DNA of 64,000 nucleotides from assembly GCF_033100795.1 (NCBI RefSeq), contig NZ_JAWLVI010000001.1, positions 744,001 through 808,000 of the forward strand, given 5' to 3'. This document shows positions 7,498 to 15,665 of the stretch, one piece after another. This DNA is from Pseudothioclava sp033100795 (GTDB lineage Bacteria > Pseudomonadota > Alphaproteobacteria > Rhodobacterales > Rhodobacteraceae). The notes beneath the pieces are model-generated. The model made no database searches, was not told where the DNA came from, and saw only the letters and a program-made list of their open reading frames with translations. The position numbers and the translations under genes were made by a program. Numbering within the stretch: position 1 is the stretch's first letter; every line of letters begins with the position of its first letter.

Positions 7498-8871
7498 TTA
7501 CAGCCTGCGCACCTGCGGGCGCCGCCAATGCGCGGCAGGTTCGATCATCAGCTCGTGCAGCGCCCAGACCAGCGCGTCCAGCCGGTCGGGAGAGCCGCTC
7601 CCCTGATAGCCCTGCACCGCCATCTGGCACATCTGGTCCTCCAGCGGGCCAAGGTTCGCGCCGCGGTGATGCCGCACGCGGCCTTGCTCATACAGCGCCG
7701 CCACAGGCTCCGCCCGCGCCGATTTCCCGCGCGAGGCCCGCAGCGCCTTGAACGGCACCAAAGGGTCGATCTGGCGGATCACGCTTTCGATCAGATCGCC
7801 GCCCTGATTGACTTCCGCCACCAGCTTTTCAGCCCCGAACCGCTCCATCGCGGCAATCGCGGCGCGCGCCCAGTCGGTCGGCTTGCCCTGCACCGAGCAA
7901 TCCGCCAGAACATAGGCCCGCCAGTCCTGCACCGGCCCCTTGGTGACCGCGCCAACCACCACGATCCCGCATTCGTCCGAGCCCTTGTTCGCCGTGACCG
8001 CAGGGTCCAGCGCCACCACGATCCGGTCCATTTCTGGCAACGCCGCAACCCGTGACTGTTCCAGCATCGCGCTCGTCCAAAGCGCGCCTTCGACATCGTC
8101 CAGAAGCACACCCTCAAGCTCCTGCCGCCCCAGCCGCGTGCCGCCATAGCGCGCCTGCACCTCTTCAAGGAAGCTCTCGGCCAGATAGGCCCGGTTCGCC
8201 TCGGTCGGCGCATGGGTCATCACTGTCGAGGGGTTCTTCAGGATCGTCTTCAGCACCCCCACATTGCGCGGCGTCGTGGTAATCACCTGCTGCGGATGCT
8301 CGCCCAGCCGAAGCGCGAATTGCAGCATGTCCCAAGTCTCCTCGGCATGCTTCCACTTCGCCAGCTCGTCCACCCAGGCCGCATCGAATTGCGGCCCGCG
8401 CAGCCCCTCCGGCTCATGCGCCGAAAACGCCTGCGCGGTGGCGCCATTTGGCCAGACAAGCCGCTTGCGCCCCGCCTCCCACACCGGCCGCCGATCTGGG
8501 GGCGAGCACGCCAGTATCCCGCTCTCGCCAAAGATCATCACCTCGCGGACCTGATCAAAGGTCTCCCCCACCAGCGCCACGCGCCGCGCCCTGCCGGGGT
8601 CGAGCAGGCGTGCGCCTTCAACCTGCGCACGCACCCACTCGGCCCCGGCCCGCGTCTTGCCCGCACCGCGCCCGCCCATGACGACCCAGCTTTTCCAGCC
8701 GCCCTTGGGGGGCAACTGATGCGGCAGCGCCCAGAACTCGAACACCCACGGCAGGGCCAGAAGAGCATTCTCCCCCAGCCCCGCCAGAAACTCGTCAACA
8801 TCCTCAGGCGTCGCGCAGGCGAGCCAGCCGGCGCCCGATCTCAAGTCGTGCTGCGTCGAAGTCGAGGGCAT
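7498..8871 (-). CDS. GTA g2-like terminase large subunit
   Basis: About 457 residues from the ATG at 8871. The ATPase domain has Walker A GGRGAGKT (residues ~65-72) and Walker B with the catalytic acid in FDAAWVDELAKW, plus motif III QVITTTPRNVG. The nuclease domain carries the acidic clusters VVALDPAVTANKGSDECG and KLVAEVNQGGD and the late GSPDRLDALVWAL. It packages host DNA into GTA heads. The frame opens at 9000, but that extension overlaps g1 fully; the chosen start still overlaps g1 by 68 bases and lacks a strong ribosome site, so the start is uncertain. Confidence 0.93.
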   Translation of the reverse strand: MPSTSTQHDLRSGAGWLACATPEDVDEFLAGLGENALLALPWVFEFWALPHQLPPKGGWKSWVVMGGRGAGKTRAGAEWVRAQVEGARLLDPGRARRVALVGETFDQVREVMIFGESGILACSPPDRRPVWEAGRKRLVWPNGATAQAFSAHEPEGLRGPQFDAAWVDELAKWKHAEETWDMLQFALRLGEHPQQVITTTPRNVGVLKTILKNPSTVMTHAPTEANRAYLAESFLEEVQARYGGTRLGRQELEGVLLDDVEGALWTSAMLEQSRVAALPEMDRIVVALDPAVTANKGSDECGIVVVGAVTKGPVQDWRAYVLADCSVQGKPTDWARAAIAAMERFGAEKLVAEVNQGGDLIESVIRQIDPLVPFKALRASRGKSARAEPVAALYEQGRVRHHRGANLGPLEDQMCQMAVQGYQGSGSPDRLDALVWALHELMIEPAAHWRRPQVRRL

Positions 8872-9121
8872 AGCCCCGGACGACCCCGGCAGCTTCTCTG
8901 CGGAGTTTCTCAACGCGATTCCTTTCTTCCATTGCCAGTTGGAGCGCCGCGCGCAGATCGCGAACCGCGGCCCGCGCCGCCTTCGCCTCTGCCACATCAC
9001 CCTCGCGAATATTGCGTATCGCCAGCGCCAGCTCCTCTGTGACCTCGCGATACATCTCTTCCGTCGCCTTCAGCATATCGACCGAAGACGTCCCTTCCTC
9101 CTCAGGGAAAGTCATATCCAT
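8804..9121 (-). CDS. GTA g1-like small terminase
   Basis: A 105-residue acidic, almost entirely helical protein: VDMLKATEEMYREVTEELAL, then AEAKAARAAVRDLRAALQLA, then VEKLRREAAGVVRGYALDFD. Position as the first gene of the cluster, size and composition match RcGTA g1, which acts as the small terminase and recruits DNA to the large subunit. The first ATG (9121) or the third codon ATG (9115) could be used; a purine-rich AGAGGCGGG lies about 10-18 bases upstream. The 3' end overlaps the terminase gene. Confidence 0.85.
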   Translation of the reverse strand: MDMTFPEEEGTSSVDMLKATEEMYREVTEELALAIRNIREGDVAEAKAARAAVRDLRAALQLAMEERNRVEKLRREAAGVVRGYALDFDAARLEIGRRLARLRDA

Positions 9122-9168
9122 CTGTTTTGAACCCGCCTCTCATGCCGTGGACCCGCACGAGCGAAATG

Positions 9169-9197
9169 AAAAAACGCCGTCGAGTTTCCCCCCGGCG
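9169..9197 (-). terminator. Leader hairpin with T-run upstream of GTA g1 (possible attenuator)
   Basis: On the minus strand CGCCG and CGGCG (with a flanking G-U pair) enclose a 13-base loop and are followed immediately by six T residues. It lies between the candidate GTA promoter (9225-9253) and the g1 start (9121). The stem is short, so termination would be partial; an antitermination switch or factor-dependent readthrough is possible but not shown by the sequence. Confidence 0.45.
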
Positions 9198-9224
9198 CTT
9201 GCCCACTTCTCCTAGCATGACATA

Positions 9225-9253
9225 TCTCTACTTTAAAGCGTTCGCAATGTCAA
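9225..9253 (-). promoter_or_regulatory. Candidate sigma-70 promoter of the GTA operon
   Basis: Reading the minus strand, TTGACA (bases 9253-9248) is followed after exactly 17 bases by TAGAGA (9230-9225). The -35 box is a perfect consensus and the -10 box matches at three of six positions. It lies downstream of the mltG terminator and about 105 bases upstream of g1, so the GTA cluster appears to have its own transcription start. Known RcGTA activation needs the GafA regulator; I cannot identify its site here. Confidence 0.5.
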
Positions 9254-9284
9254 GCGATAAAATCACAGGTTGTATTTCGCTCTC

Positions 9285-9314
9285 AAAAGAAAACCGGGCT
9301 ACAAACCCGGTTTT
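9285..9314 (-). terminator. Intrinsic terminator of the fab-mltG operon
   Basis: A 9-bp perfect inverted repeat, AAAACCGGG and CCCGGTTTT, with a 7-base loop (9299-9305). On the minus strand the stem runs into TTTTCTTTT. It starts 21 bases after the mltG stop codon and separates the fatty acid genes from the GTA promoter. Confidence 0.8.
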
Positions 9315-9335
9315 ATAATCATATCAATACGCTAA

Positions 9336-10490
9336 CTATTGCGCCGCGCTTTCTTTTTCGATCTTTCGCCAGGCGGCCACATTGCGATTATGCTCGTCCA
9401 GCGTCGTCGCAAACGCATGTCCGCCCGAGCCATCGGCCACAAAGAACAGATACTGAGTCGCGTCCGGATGCATCGCCGCCTCGATCGAGGCCGCGCCCGG
9501 ATTCGCGATCGGCGTCGGCGGCAGCCCCTCGATCACATAGGTGTTGTAGGGCGTTTCGCGCTTCAGCTCCGATTGGCGCAGCCCGCGGTCCAGAACGCCC
9601 TCGCCCTTGGTCACGCCATAAATCACCGTCGGGTCGGTTTGTAGCTTCATCCCCTGACGCAGGCGGTTCACGAAAACGCTCGCCACCTGTTTACGCTCGG
9701 TCGGAACGCCGGTTTCCTTCTCGATGATCGAGGCCATCACCAGCGCCTCTTCCGGCGTCTGATAGGGTAGATCCGCATCGCGTCCGGCCCATGCGTCCGC
9801 AAGCAGCTTCGCCTGACGCCCCACCATCTCGGCAATCAGCGCATTCCGGTCATCGCCCTTCGAAATCTGATAGCTGTCGGGCGCAAGCGTCCCCTCCGCA
9901 GGCACAGATGAAACCTCGCCCGTCAGCGCCTCAATCCCGTTCAGCCCCTGCACCACCTGCCAGCTTGTCACACCTTCCGCGATGGTCACGCGCAGGCGCA
10001 AATCGCCCTTCTCGCGCGCCTTGGTCACGGCAGCGGGCGTTTCTTCCTCCGCCGGGCGCCACTTGGCCACCTCGACAAAGCTACCCGTTGCCGGGTCCAG
10101 TTCGCGCAGCACCGCGTCATTCGCGCGCACCCCGATCCGCATGTTCAGCTCGGAGCCACAGGTCGACGGCCCGCCGCGCGTAATCTGCTCGACAATCCCC
10201 TCCATCGAGGCCGACGGCTCAAGCAGATAAGAGCCGAATTTCAACTGATCCGCCTTTTTCGCGTAATCGGCGCCCGCACGGAAAATATAGGCCGAGGAAA
10301 TCGCCCCCATATCCGCCAGATCGCGCGACACGCGCCCGATGGTTGCCCCACGCTCCACACGGTAGCACGCCGCATTCGCCAGCGGACCCGGCTGCGCGTA
10401 TTCGCGCTGCGCCCAGGCAACAAGCCCAGCAATCATGACCAGCCCGACAATCAGGATCGTCAGGAAATTCGAGACGATGTTACGCCACAT
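9336..10490 (-). CDS. mltG: Endolytic murein transglycosylase MltG
   Basis: A 384-residue YceG-family protein. One N-terminal transmembrane segment (residues ~8-27, FLTILIVGLVMIAGLVAW) anchors it in the inner membrane. The C-terminal catalytic region has LVMASIIEKETGVPTERKQV with the catalytic Glu, VFVNRLRQGMKLQTDPTVIY and YNTYVIEGLPPTPIANPG. It cuts nascent peptidoglycan glycan chains and is a candidate terminase of glycan elongation. Its ATG overlaps the fabF stop by one base (TGATG), the usual acpP-fabF-mltG neighbourhood of this family of bacteria. Confidence 0.95.
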   Translation of the reverse strand: MWRNIVSNFLTILIVGLVMIAGLVAWAQREYAQPGPLANAACYRVERGATIGRVSRDLADMGAISSAYIFRAGADYAKKADQLKFGSYLLEPSASMEGIVEQITRGGPSTCGSELNMRIGVRANDAVLRELDPATGSFVEVAKWRPAEEETPAAVTKAREKGDLRLRVTIAEGVTSWQVVQGLNGIEALTGEVSSVPAEGTLAPDSYQISKGDDRNALIAEMVGRQAKLLADAWAGRDADLPYQTPEEALVMASIIEKETGVPTERKQVASVFVNRLRQGMKLQTDPTVIYGVTKGEGVLDRGLRQSELKRETPYNTYVIEGLPPTPIANPGAASIEAAMHPDATQYLFFVADGSGGHAFATTLDEHNRNVAAWRKIEKESAAQ

Positions 10491-11749
10491 CAGTCGCGGA
10501 CCTTCCCCATCACCAGCGATGCATTGGTGCCACCAAACCCGAACGAATTGGACAGCGCGACGTTGATCTCGCGCTTCACGGCCTTGTTCGGCGCAAGGTC
10601 CAGCTTCGGCTGCACCGCCGGATTATCAAGGTTCAGCGTCGGCGGTGCGATCTGGTCACGCAGCGCCAGAATACAGAAGATCGCCTCAACAGCGCCCGCC
10701 GCCCCCAAAAGGTGCCCGATCGAGGATTTCGTCGAAGACATCGTGGCTTTCGCCGCCGCATCGCCCATCAGGCGTTCAACCGCGCCAAGCTCGATCGTGT
10801 CCGCCATCGTCGAGGTGCCATGCGCGTTGATGTAATCCACATCCGCAGGCGTCAGCCCCGCACGCTCGATCGCCGCTTTCATCGAACGATAGCCGCCATC
10901 CCCATCCTCGGAAGGCGCCGTGATGTGGTAGGCGTCGCCCGACAGGCCATACCCCAGAATCTCGGCGTAGATCTTCGCGCCGCGCGCCTTGGCGTGCTCG
11001 TATTCCTCCAGCACGACAACGCCCGCACCCTCGCCCATCACAAAGCCATCACGATCCGCATCATAGGGGCGCGAGGCCTTGGTCGGGTCTTCGGCCTTGG
11101 TGGACAGCGCCTTGCACGCGTTGAAGCCCGCGATCCCAATCTCCGAGATCGGGCTTTCCGCGCCACCCGCAAGCATCACATCCGCATCGCCCAGCATAAT
11201 CAACCGCGCCGCATCGCCAATCGCATGGGCGCCGGTCGAGCAAGCCGTCACAACTGCGTGGTTCGGCCCCTTAAAGCCAAACCGGATCGACACCTGCCCC
11301 GAAATGAGGTTGATCAGCGAGGCCGGAATAAAGAAGGGCGACACGCGCTTCGGCCCGCGTTCCTTGATCAGAACAGCCGTTTCCGCGATGGTGCTCAGCC
11401 CGCCGATGCCAGACCCTATCATCACGCCGGTGCGCAGACGCTCTTCTTCGTCCTCCGGCTCCCAGCCCGCATCCTTCACCGCCTGCGTAGCCGCGGCGAC
11501 GCCGTAAAGGATGAAATCATCGACCTTGCGCCGTTCTTTCGGCTCCATCCAGTCGTCGGCATTGAAGGTGCCGTCCGAGCCATCACCCACCGGAATTTCG
11601 CAGGCATATTTGGTAATCACGTTTGACGCGTCAAACCGCGTGATCGGGCCAGCACCCGACTGCCCGTCCAACAGACGTTTCCAGGTTTCTTCGACACCGC
11701 AAGCCAGCGGCGAAACCATCCCCAGACCCGTGACAACTACCCGGCGCAT
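10490..11749 (-). CDS. fabF: 3-oxoacyl-ACP synthase II (FabF)
   Basis: A 419-residue thiolase-fold condensing enzyme that elongates acyl-ACP with malonyl-ACP in fatty acid synthesis. The catalytic Cys is in VVTACSTGAHAIGDAA, the two histidines in YINAHGTSTMADTIE and SSTKSSIGHLLGAAGAVE, and the C-terminal glycine-rich loop is NSFGFGGTNASLVM. Length is standard. The acceptor protein gene acpP lies upstream, but here separated from fabF by a GGDEF gene. Translationally coupled to mltG. Confidence 0.97.
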   Translation of the reverse strand: MRRVVVTGLGMVSPLACGVEETWKRLLDGQSGAGPITRFDASNVITKYACEIPVGDGSDGTFNADDWMEPKERRKVDDFILYGVAAATQAVKDAGWEPEDEEERLRTGVMIGSGIGGLSTIAETAVLIKERGPKRVSPFFIPASLINLISGQVSIRFGFKGPNHAVVTACSTGAHAIGDAARLIMLGDADVMLAGGAESPISEIGIAGFNACKALSTKAEDPTKASRPYDADRDGFVMGEGAGVVVLEEYEHAKARGAKIYAEILGYGLSGDAYHITAPSEDGDGGYRSMKAAIERAGLTPADVDYINAHGTSTMADTIELGAVERLMGDAAAKATMSSTKSSIGHLLGAAGAVEAIFCILALRDQIAPPTLNLDNPAVQPKLDLAPNKAVKREINVALSNSFGFGGTNASLVMGKVRD

Positions 11750-11872
11750 GACTTACCTCTTCGGATGAATTCTGTCCCTGACCTGATACACGCTACCCCA
11801 AGGGCACGCAACGCATTGCACGCAGGAAATCGGCGCGAAGGCCGCGAATTGCCTGCCTTTTCACAGGAATGT

Positions 11873-13153
11873 TCACATGCTCAAAGCGGCTGTGGTGACG
11901 CGGTTGCGCCCCTGATCCTTTGATCCGTAAAGCGCCTGATCGGCGCGGTCGAGAAGGTGGCGCACGCCCTCGCCCTCCTGCCACTGGGCCACCCCGAACG
12001 AGGCCGTGATCTGCATGTCGCGCAAATCGGGATGGCTCCAGCCATGCGCGGCTATGGCCTGCCGCAGCCTCTCGGCCACCTCGCACGCGACGGCTCCATC
12101 GGCCCCGCCCAGCAGGATCGCGAATTCCTCGCCGCCGATCCGCGCCAGAACATCGTCCGAGCGTAAGCCCCCCGCCATGATCTGCGCCAGCTCTCGCAGC
12201 ACCTCGTCGCCGCAGGCATGGCCCGCACGGTCGTTGATTTTCTTGAAATAATCGACATCGACCAGCACCAGCGAGAAGGCTTCACCGATCAGATCGGCGC
12301 GTTTCTGGAACCGCTTGAACCGTTCATCAAAGGACGCACGGTTCAGAACACCGGTCAGCCCGTCATGCAGCGCCAGATCGTGCAGTTTACGCTCCAGCCT
12401 GCGGCGCGTGCGGTCCTGTTGCGCCGCAACGTAGGCGCCCCCCGCGATCATCAGCGCCTGAAACAGGATCAGAATCCAGATCATGTCGAAGACCGCGCCC
12501 GCAGGCAGCGATTCCGAGAAAATCTGCGTGAACACCAGCCCGATCACCAGCGGCCCGAGGATCGCGCTTAGCAGCAGATAGCGCACCTGCTGGCCCAGCA
12601 ACTGACGGCTCAGCAGCACGCGCAAAAAGCCCCGGTTCGCGTTGCGCAAAAATGCACCGAGCGCAAGCATCAGCCCCGAGCCCGCCGAAAGAATCGAATT
12701 GGGGGCTTGCACCGTCGGCACCTCAAAGACCTCCGAGATCACCGCCATCAGCGCCAGAAGCACCGCCACCATCACCAGCATCTGCGCCAGCACACCCTTT
12801 TCCTGCATGAAAAGCAGTGCCGCGATGGCCAGAAGCGCCAGCATCGCCGCAGGTCCGGTCGCGACCGCCAAGGCGCCTTCCAGCGCCAGCACCTCGCCGC
12901 CCCAGTTCGCGATCTGCACCAGCAACAGCGCGGCCAGCACGACTGAGACAATGCCGCGGCTTCGCCCCGAAACCCGCGGCCCGAGACCGGCATAGACAAC
13001 CACCAACGCGATCTGCACCGCCTGCTCCATCGGGTGCAGTGCCTCCGAGGGCAGGCCGAGCCACAGCCGCACCAGCGCCAGAACCGCCAGCAGCGCCGCC
13101 CCGAACAAGAACGCCGAGGAAATCAGATATGTTACCCTGTAGGCCGACACCAT
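11873..13153 (-). CDS. Membrane-bound GGDEF protein (probable diguanylate cyclase)
   Basis: About 426 residues from the ATG at 13153; an upstream TTG at 13183 is less likely. The N-terminal ~240 residues contain about eight hydrophobic segments, for example VTYLISSAFLFGAALLAVLA and IWILILFQALMIAGGAYVAA, with no recognisable sensor domain. The C-terminal ~170 residues are a GGDEF domain: HDGLTGVLNRASFDERFK, VDVDYFKKINDRAGHACGDE and the active-site signature ARIGGEEFAILL (GGEEF form, normally active). It should make cyclic di-GMP from GTP at the membrane. It interrupts the usual acpP-fabF adjacency, has 123 bases before fabF, and follows the acpP terminator by about 150 bases. Confidence 0.9.
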   Translation of the reverse strand: MVSAYRVTYLISSAFLFGAALLAVLALVRLWLGLPSEALHPMEQAVQIALVVVYAGLGPRVSGRSRGIVSVVLAALLLVQIANWGGEVLALEGALAVATGPAAMLALLAIAALLFMQEKGVLAQMLVMVAVLLALMAVISEVFEVPTVQAPNSILSAGSGLMLALGAFLRNANRGFLRVLLSRQLLGQQVRYLLLSAILGPLVIGLVFTQIFSESLPAGAVFDMIWILILFQALMIAGGAYVAAQQDRTRRRLERKLHDLALHDGLTGVLNRASFDERFKRFQKRADLIGEAFSLVLVDVDYFKKINDRAGHACGDEVLRELAQIMAGGLRSDDVLARIGGEEFAILLGGADGAVACEVAERLRQAIAAHGWSHPDLRDMQITASFGVAQWQEGEGVRHLLDRADQALYGSKDQGRNRVTTAALSM

Positions 13154-13300
13154 CGTTTCCGGATACCTATACGCGTCTGGCAATTGCTCGTGCGATTATT
13201 ATACGCCCCGAATACGCCAATTAAAATCATCATAAAAACAACTTGGTCAGCCCCAAGACCCGCCCGGCCCGATCTGGCAAAAATCCGCTTGCAAGAGGCT

Positions 13301-13331
13301 AAAAGCAAAGCGGCGCCCCGAAGGACGCCGC
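13301..13331 (-). terminator. Intrinsic terminator of acpP
   Basis: On the minus strand GCGGCGTCC, a TTCG tetraloop and GGGCGCCGC form a 9-bp stem with one G-U pair, followed by TTTGCTTTT. It lies 24 bases after the acpP stop, so acpP is probably made as a short, separate message and the GGDEF gene needs another start or readthrough. Confidence 0.75.
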
Positions 13332-13354
13332 CGACATTCAATGACCCGCAGGGA

Positions 13355-13588
13355 TCAGGAAGCTTCGGTGATGAATTTCACCGCGTCGCCGAAGGTCTGG
13401 ATGGTTTCGGCTGCGTCATCCGGAATCTCGATGCCGAATTCTTCTTCGAAAGCCATGACCAGCTCGACGGTGTCGAGGCTGTCAGCGCCCAGATCGTCGA
13501 TGAACGACGCGGTCTCAGTGACCTTGTCCTCTTCCACGCCCAGATGCTCGACGACGATCTTTTTCACACGATCAGCGATATCGCTCAT
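13355..13588 (-). CDS. acpP: Acyl carrier protein
   Basis: A 77-residue acidic four-helix protein. The phosphopantetheine attachment serine is in FIDDLGADSLDTVELVMAFE, and the start VKKIVVEHLGVEEDKVTE is typical. It carries growing acyl chains in fatty acid synthesis and donates to lipid A and phospholipid pathways. It lies between fabG and fabF as usual but has its own strong terminator and a candidate promoter upstream (13715-13742). Confidence 0.98.
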   Translation of the reverse strand: MSDIADRVKKIVVEHLGVEEDKVTETASFIDDLGADSLDTVELVMAFEEEFGIEIPDDAAETIQTFGDAVKFITEAS

Positions 13589-13714
13589 GTTCGTTCCTCA
13601 ATCTCAGCGGACCTTGCGGCCCTGTCTCAGTCCTTGCTCGTTACGAGCGGTTCAAAGCGCGCCCCGCATACGCAAGGCAGCCGGCAGGCGGTTCCTCCCC
13701 CGGCCGTCCAGAGG

Positions 13715-13742
13715 CTTCTAGCACAGTCTTGCCCGTTGGCAA
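13715..13742 (-). promoter_or_regulatory. Candidate promoter of acpP
   Basis: On the minus strand TTGCCA (13742-13737), a 16-base spacer and TAGAAG (13720-13715) lie about 130 bases upstream of the acpP ATG in the 208-base gap after fabG. No other comparable pair was seen in this gap. The site is read by eye and the leader would be long, so confidence is modest. Confidence 0.35.
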
Positions 13743-13796
13743 CACGCTTTTCGTGCCTTTATTCGCGGCCCGTGGACGCAGGGGAAGCTTACCGCC

Positions 13797-14534
13797 TCAG
13801 ATCATGGCCATCCCGCCATTCACATGCAGTGTCGCGCCGGTGACATATCCGGCCTCGGCGCTCGACAGATACAGCACTGCCGCCGCGATCTCTTGCGCCG
13901 AGCCCATGCGGCCCGCCGGGATCTGCGTCAGGATCTTGCCTTTCTGGTCGTCGTTCAGCTTGTCAGTCATCGCGGTCTGGATAAAGCCGGGCGCGACACA
14001 GTTTACCGTGATGCCGCGGCTCGCAACCTCGTAGGCCAGCGATTTCGACATGCCCACAAGGCCCGCCTTCGCCGCCGAATAGTTGCCCTGTCCCGGATTG
14101 CCGGTCGCACCGACGATGCTGGTGATATTCACGATCCGGCCCCAACGCGCCTTCATCATGCCGCGCAGCACGCCGCGCATCAGCCGGAAGGACGAGGTCA
14201 GATTGACGTCGATCACCGACTGCCATTCCTCATCCGACATCCGCATGAACAGGTTGTCGCGCGTGATGCCCGCGTTATTCACCAGAATATCAAGGCTGCC
14301 CATCGCCTCGGCGGCAGCTTTCGGCAGCGCCTCGACCGACCCCGCATACGAGAGGTTCGCGGGGCAGACAAACGCGCCCTCGCCCAGTTCTGCGGCCAGA
14401 GCCTCCAGCGGTTCGACCCGCGTCCCCGACAGCGCAACCTTCGCGCCCGCCGCGTGGAGCGCCTTTGCGATCTCGCCGCCGATGCCACCCGAGGCGCCCG
14501 TTACCAGCGCCGATTTTCCCGTAAGATCAAACAT
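13797..14534 (-). CDS. fabG: 3-oxoacyl-ACP reductase FabG
   Basis: A 245-residue short-chain dehydrogenase. The NADP-binding motif is TGASGGIGGEIA near the N-terminus, NNAG is in DILVNNAGITRDNLF, and the catalytic Ser/Tyr/Lys are in INITSIVGATGNPGQGNYSA with the YSAAK motif. The C-terminus GYVTGATLHVNGGMAMI is typical. It reduces beta-ketoacyl-ACP. It lies 57 bases after fabD in the same direction. Confidence 0.97.
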   Translation of the reverse strand: MFDLTGKSALVTGASGGIGGEIAKALHAAGAKVALSGTRVEPLEALAAELGEGAFVCPANLSYAGSVEALPKAAAEAMGSLDILVNNAGITRDNLFMRMSDEEWQSVIDVNLTSSFRLMRGVLRGMMKARWGRIVNITSIVGATGNPGQGNYSAAKAGLVGMSKSLAYEVASRGITVNCVAPGFIQTAMTDKLNDDQKGKILTQIPAGRMGSAQEIAAAVLYLSSAEAGYVTGATLHVNGGMAMI

Positions 14535-14591
14535 TTCCGATCCTTCCTTGATCCAGATTCGTGTGATCTGGTTTTGAATTTCGTAAAGGGA

Positions 14592-15521
14592 TTACCCTTT
14601 AAGCTTTGCAATATCTTCCGGCGCGCCGATGGCTGCGCACTCGATCTCTTTGGCGATGCGGCGGATCATGCCGGACAGCGCCTTGCCAGCACCGATCTCC
14701 CAGACCTCGGTCACGCCCTGACCCGCCATCCATGCCACGCTCTCGCGCCAACGAACCGATCCCGTGACCTGCTCGACCAGCAATTGCCGGATCACCTCGG
14801 GGTCGGAAACCGCTTCGGCGCGCACGTTGGCGACCACCGGAACGGCGGGCACATTCATCGTGACGCCCGCCAGAGCCTCGGCCATCTTGTCAGCGGCGGG
14901 CTGCATCAGCGCGCAATGGAAGGGCGCGGACACCGGCAGCATCAGCGCGCGTTTCGCACCCCTGCCCTTGGCTATCTCGACCGCGCGTTCAACCGCGGCC
15001 TTGTGCCCCGACACAACCACCTGCGAGGGGTCATTATCGTTTGCGGCCTGACAGACCTCGCCCTGCGCGGCCTCTTCGGCCACCGCCATCGCGTCCTCGA
15101 ACCCAAGCCCCAGAAGAGCCGCCATCGCGCCCACGCCCACCGGAACCGCCGATTGCATCGCCTGCCCGCGCACGCGCAGAAGGCGCGCGGTATCGGACAG
15201 GCTTAGCGTGCCGGCGGCACAAAGCGCGGAATACTCACCAAGCGAATGCCCCGCCACAAAGGCCGCATCCGTCACGGCAAAGCCTTCGGCCTCAAGCGCG
15301 CGCATCGCGGCCATCGAGGTCGCCATCAGCGCGGGCTGCGCGTTTGCGGTCAGCGTCAGCTCCGCAATGTCGCCCTCCCAGATCAGCGCCGAGAGCTTTT
15401 GCCCGAGCGCCTCGTCCACCTCTTCGAACACAGCTTTCGCGCCCGCGTAGGCATCGGCCAGCGCCTTGCCCATGCCGATGGTCTGCGCGCCCTGACCGGG
15501 GAATACGAATGCTCGGCTCAT
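14592..15521 (-). CDS. fabD: Malonyl-CoA:ACP transacylase FabD
   Basis: A 309-residue acyltransferase. It starts MSRAFVFPGQGAQTIGMGKA, carries the nucleophilic serine in AGHSLGEYSALCAAG and has the conserved QVVVSGHKAAVERAV and LPVSAPFHCALMQPA, the latter with the catalytic His. It loads malonate on ACP for the condensing enzymes. The open frame to 15653 is upstream padding; the ATG at 15521 is the family start. It is the first gene of the fab cluster and is separated from glnA by the glnA terminator. Confidence 0.97.
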   Translation of the reverse strand: MSRAFVFPGQGAQTIGMGKALADAYAGAKAVFEEVDEALGQKLSALIWEGDIAELTLTANAQPALMATSMAAMRALEAEGFAVTDAAFVAGHSLGEYSALCAAGTLSLSDTARLLRVRGQAMQSAVPVGVGAMAALLGLGFEDAMAVAEEAAQGEVCQAANDNDPSQVVVSGHKAAVERAVEIAKGRGAKRALMLPVSAPFHCALMQPAADKMAEALAGVTMNVPAVPVVANVRAEAVSDPEVIRQLLVEQVTGSVRWRESVAWMAGQGVTEVWEIGAGKALSGMIRRIAKEIECAAIGAPEDIAKLKG

Positions 15522-15614
15522 GCCGCTCTCCTCTTGTGTCTGACTTAACGTTAGGGTGTAGCGCCCAATCCCCTTCGACACAATATCTGGTGAACACCGC
15601 CCCCGCGCCGCGGC

Positions 15615-15643
15615 AAAAAGAAAGGGCGCCCAAAGGCGCCCTT
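15615..15643 (-). terminator. Intrinsic terminator of glnBA
   Basis: AAGGGCGCC, a 4-base loop and GGCGCCCTT form a perfect 9-bp stem (15622-15643). On the minus strand it is followed by TCTTTTTG. It lies 23 bases beyond the glnA stop. Confidence 0.85.
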
Positions 15644-15665
15644 CCCGAACCACTGACAGTGCCGA

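Noticed and set aside
1..9121. Inducible prophage
   Set aside because: No integrase, repressor, replication or lysis genes and no att repeats are seen; gene set and order are those of RcGTA.
9152..9218. Leader peptide gene ahead of GTA g1
   Set aside because: An ATG at 9218 on the minus strand opens a frame that runs into g1, but it has no ribosome site and the peptide shows no codon run typical of attenuators; kept only as a remark under the attenuator finding.
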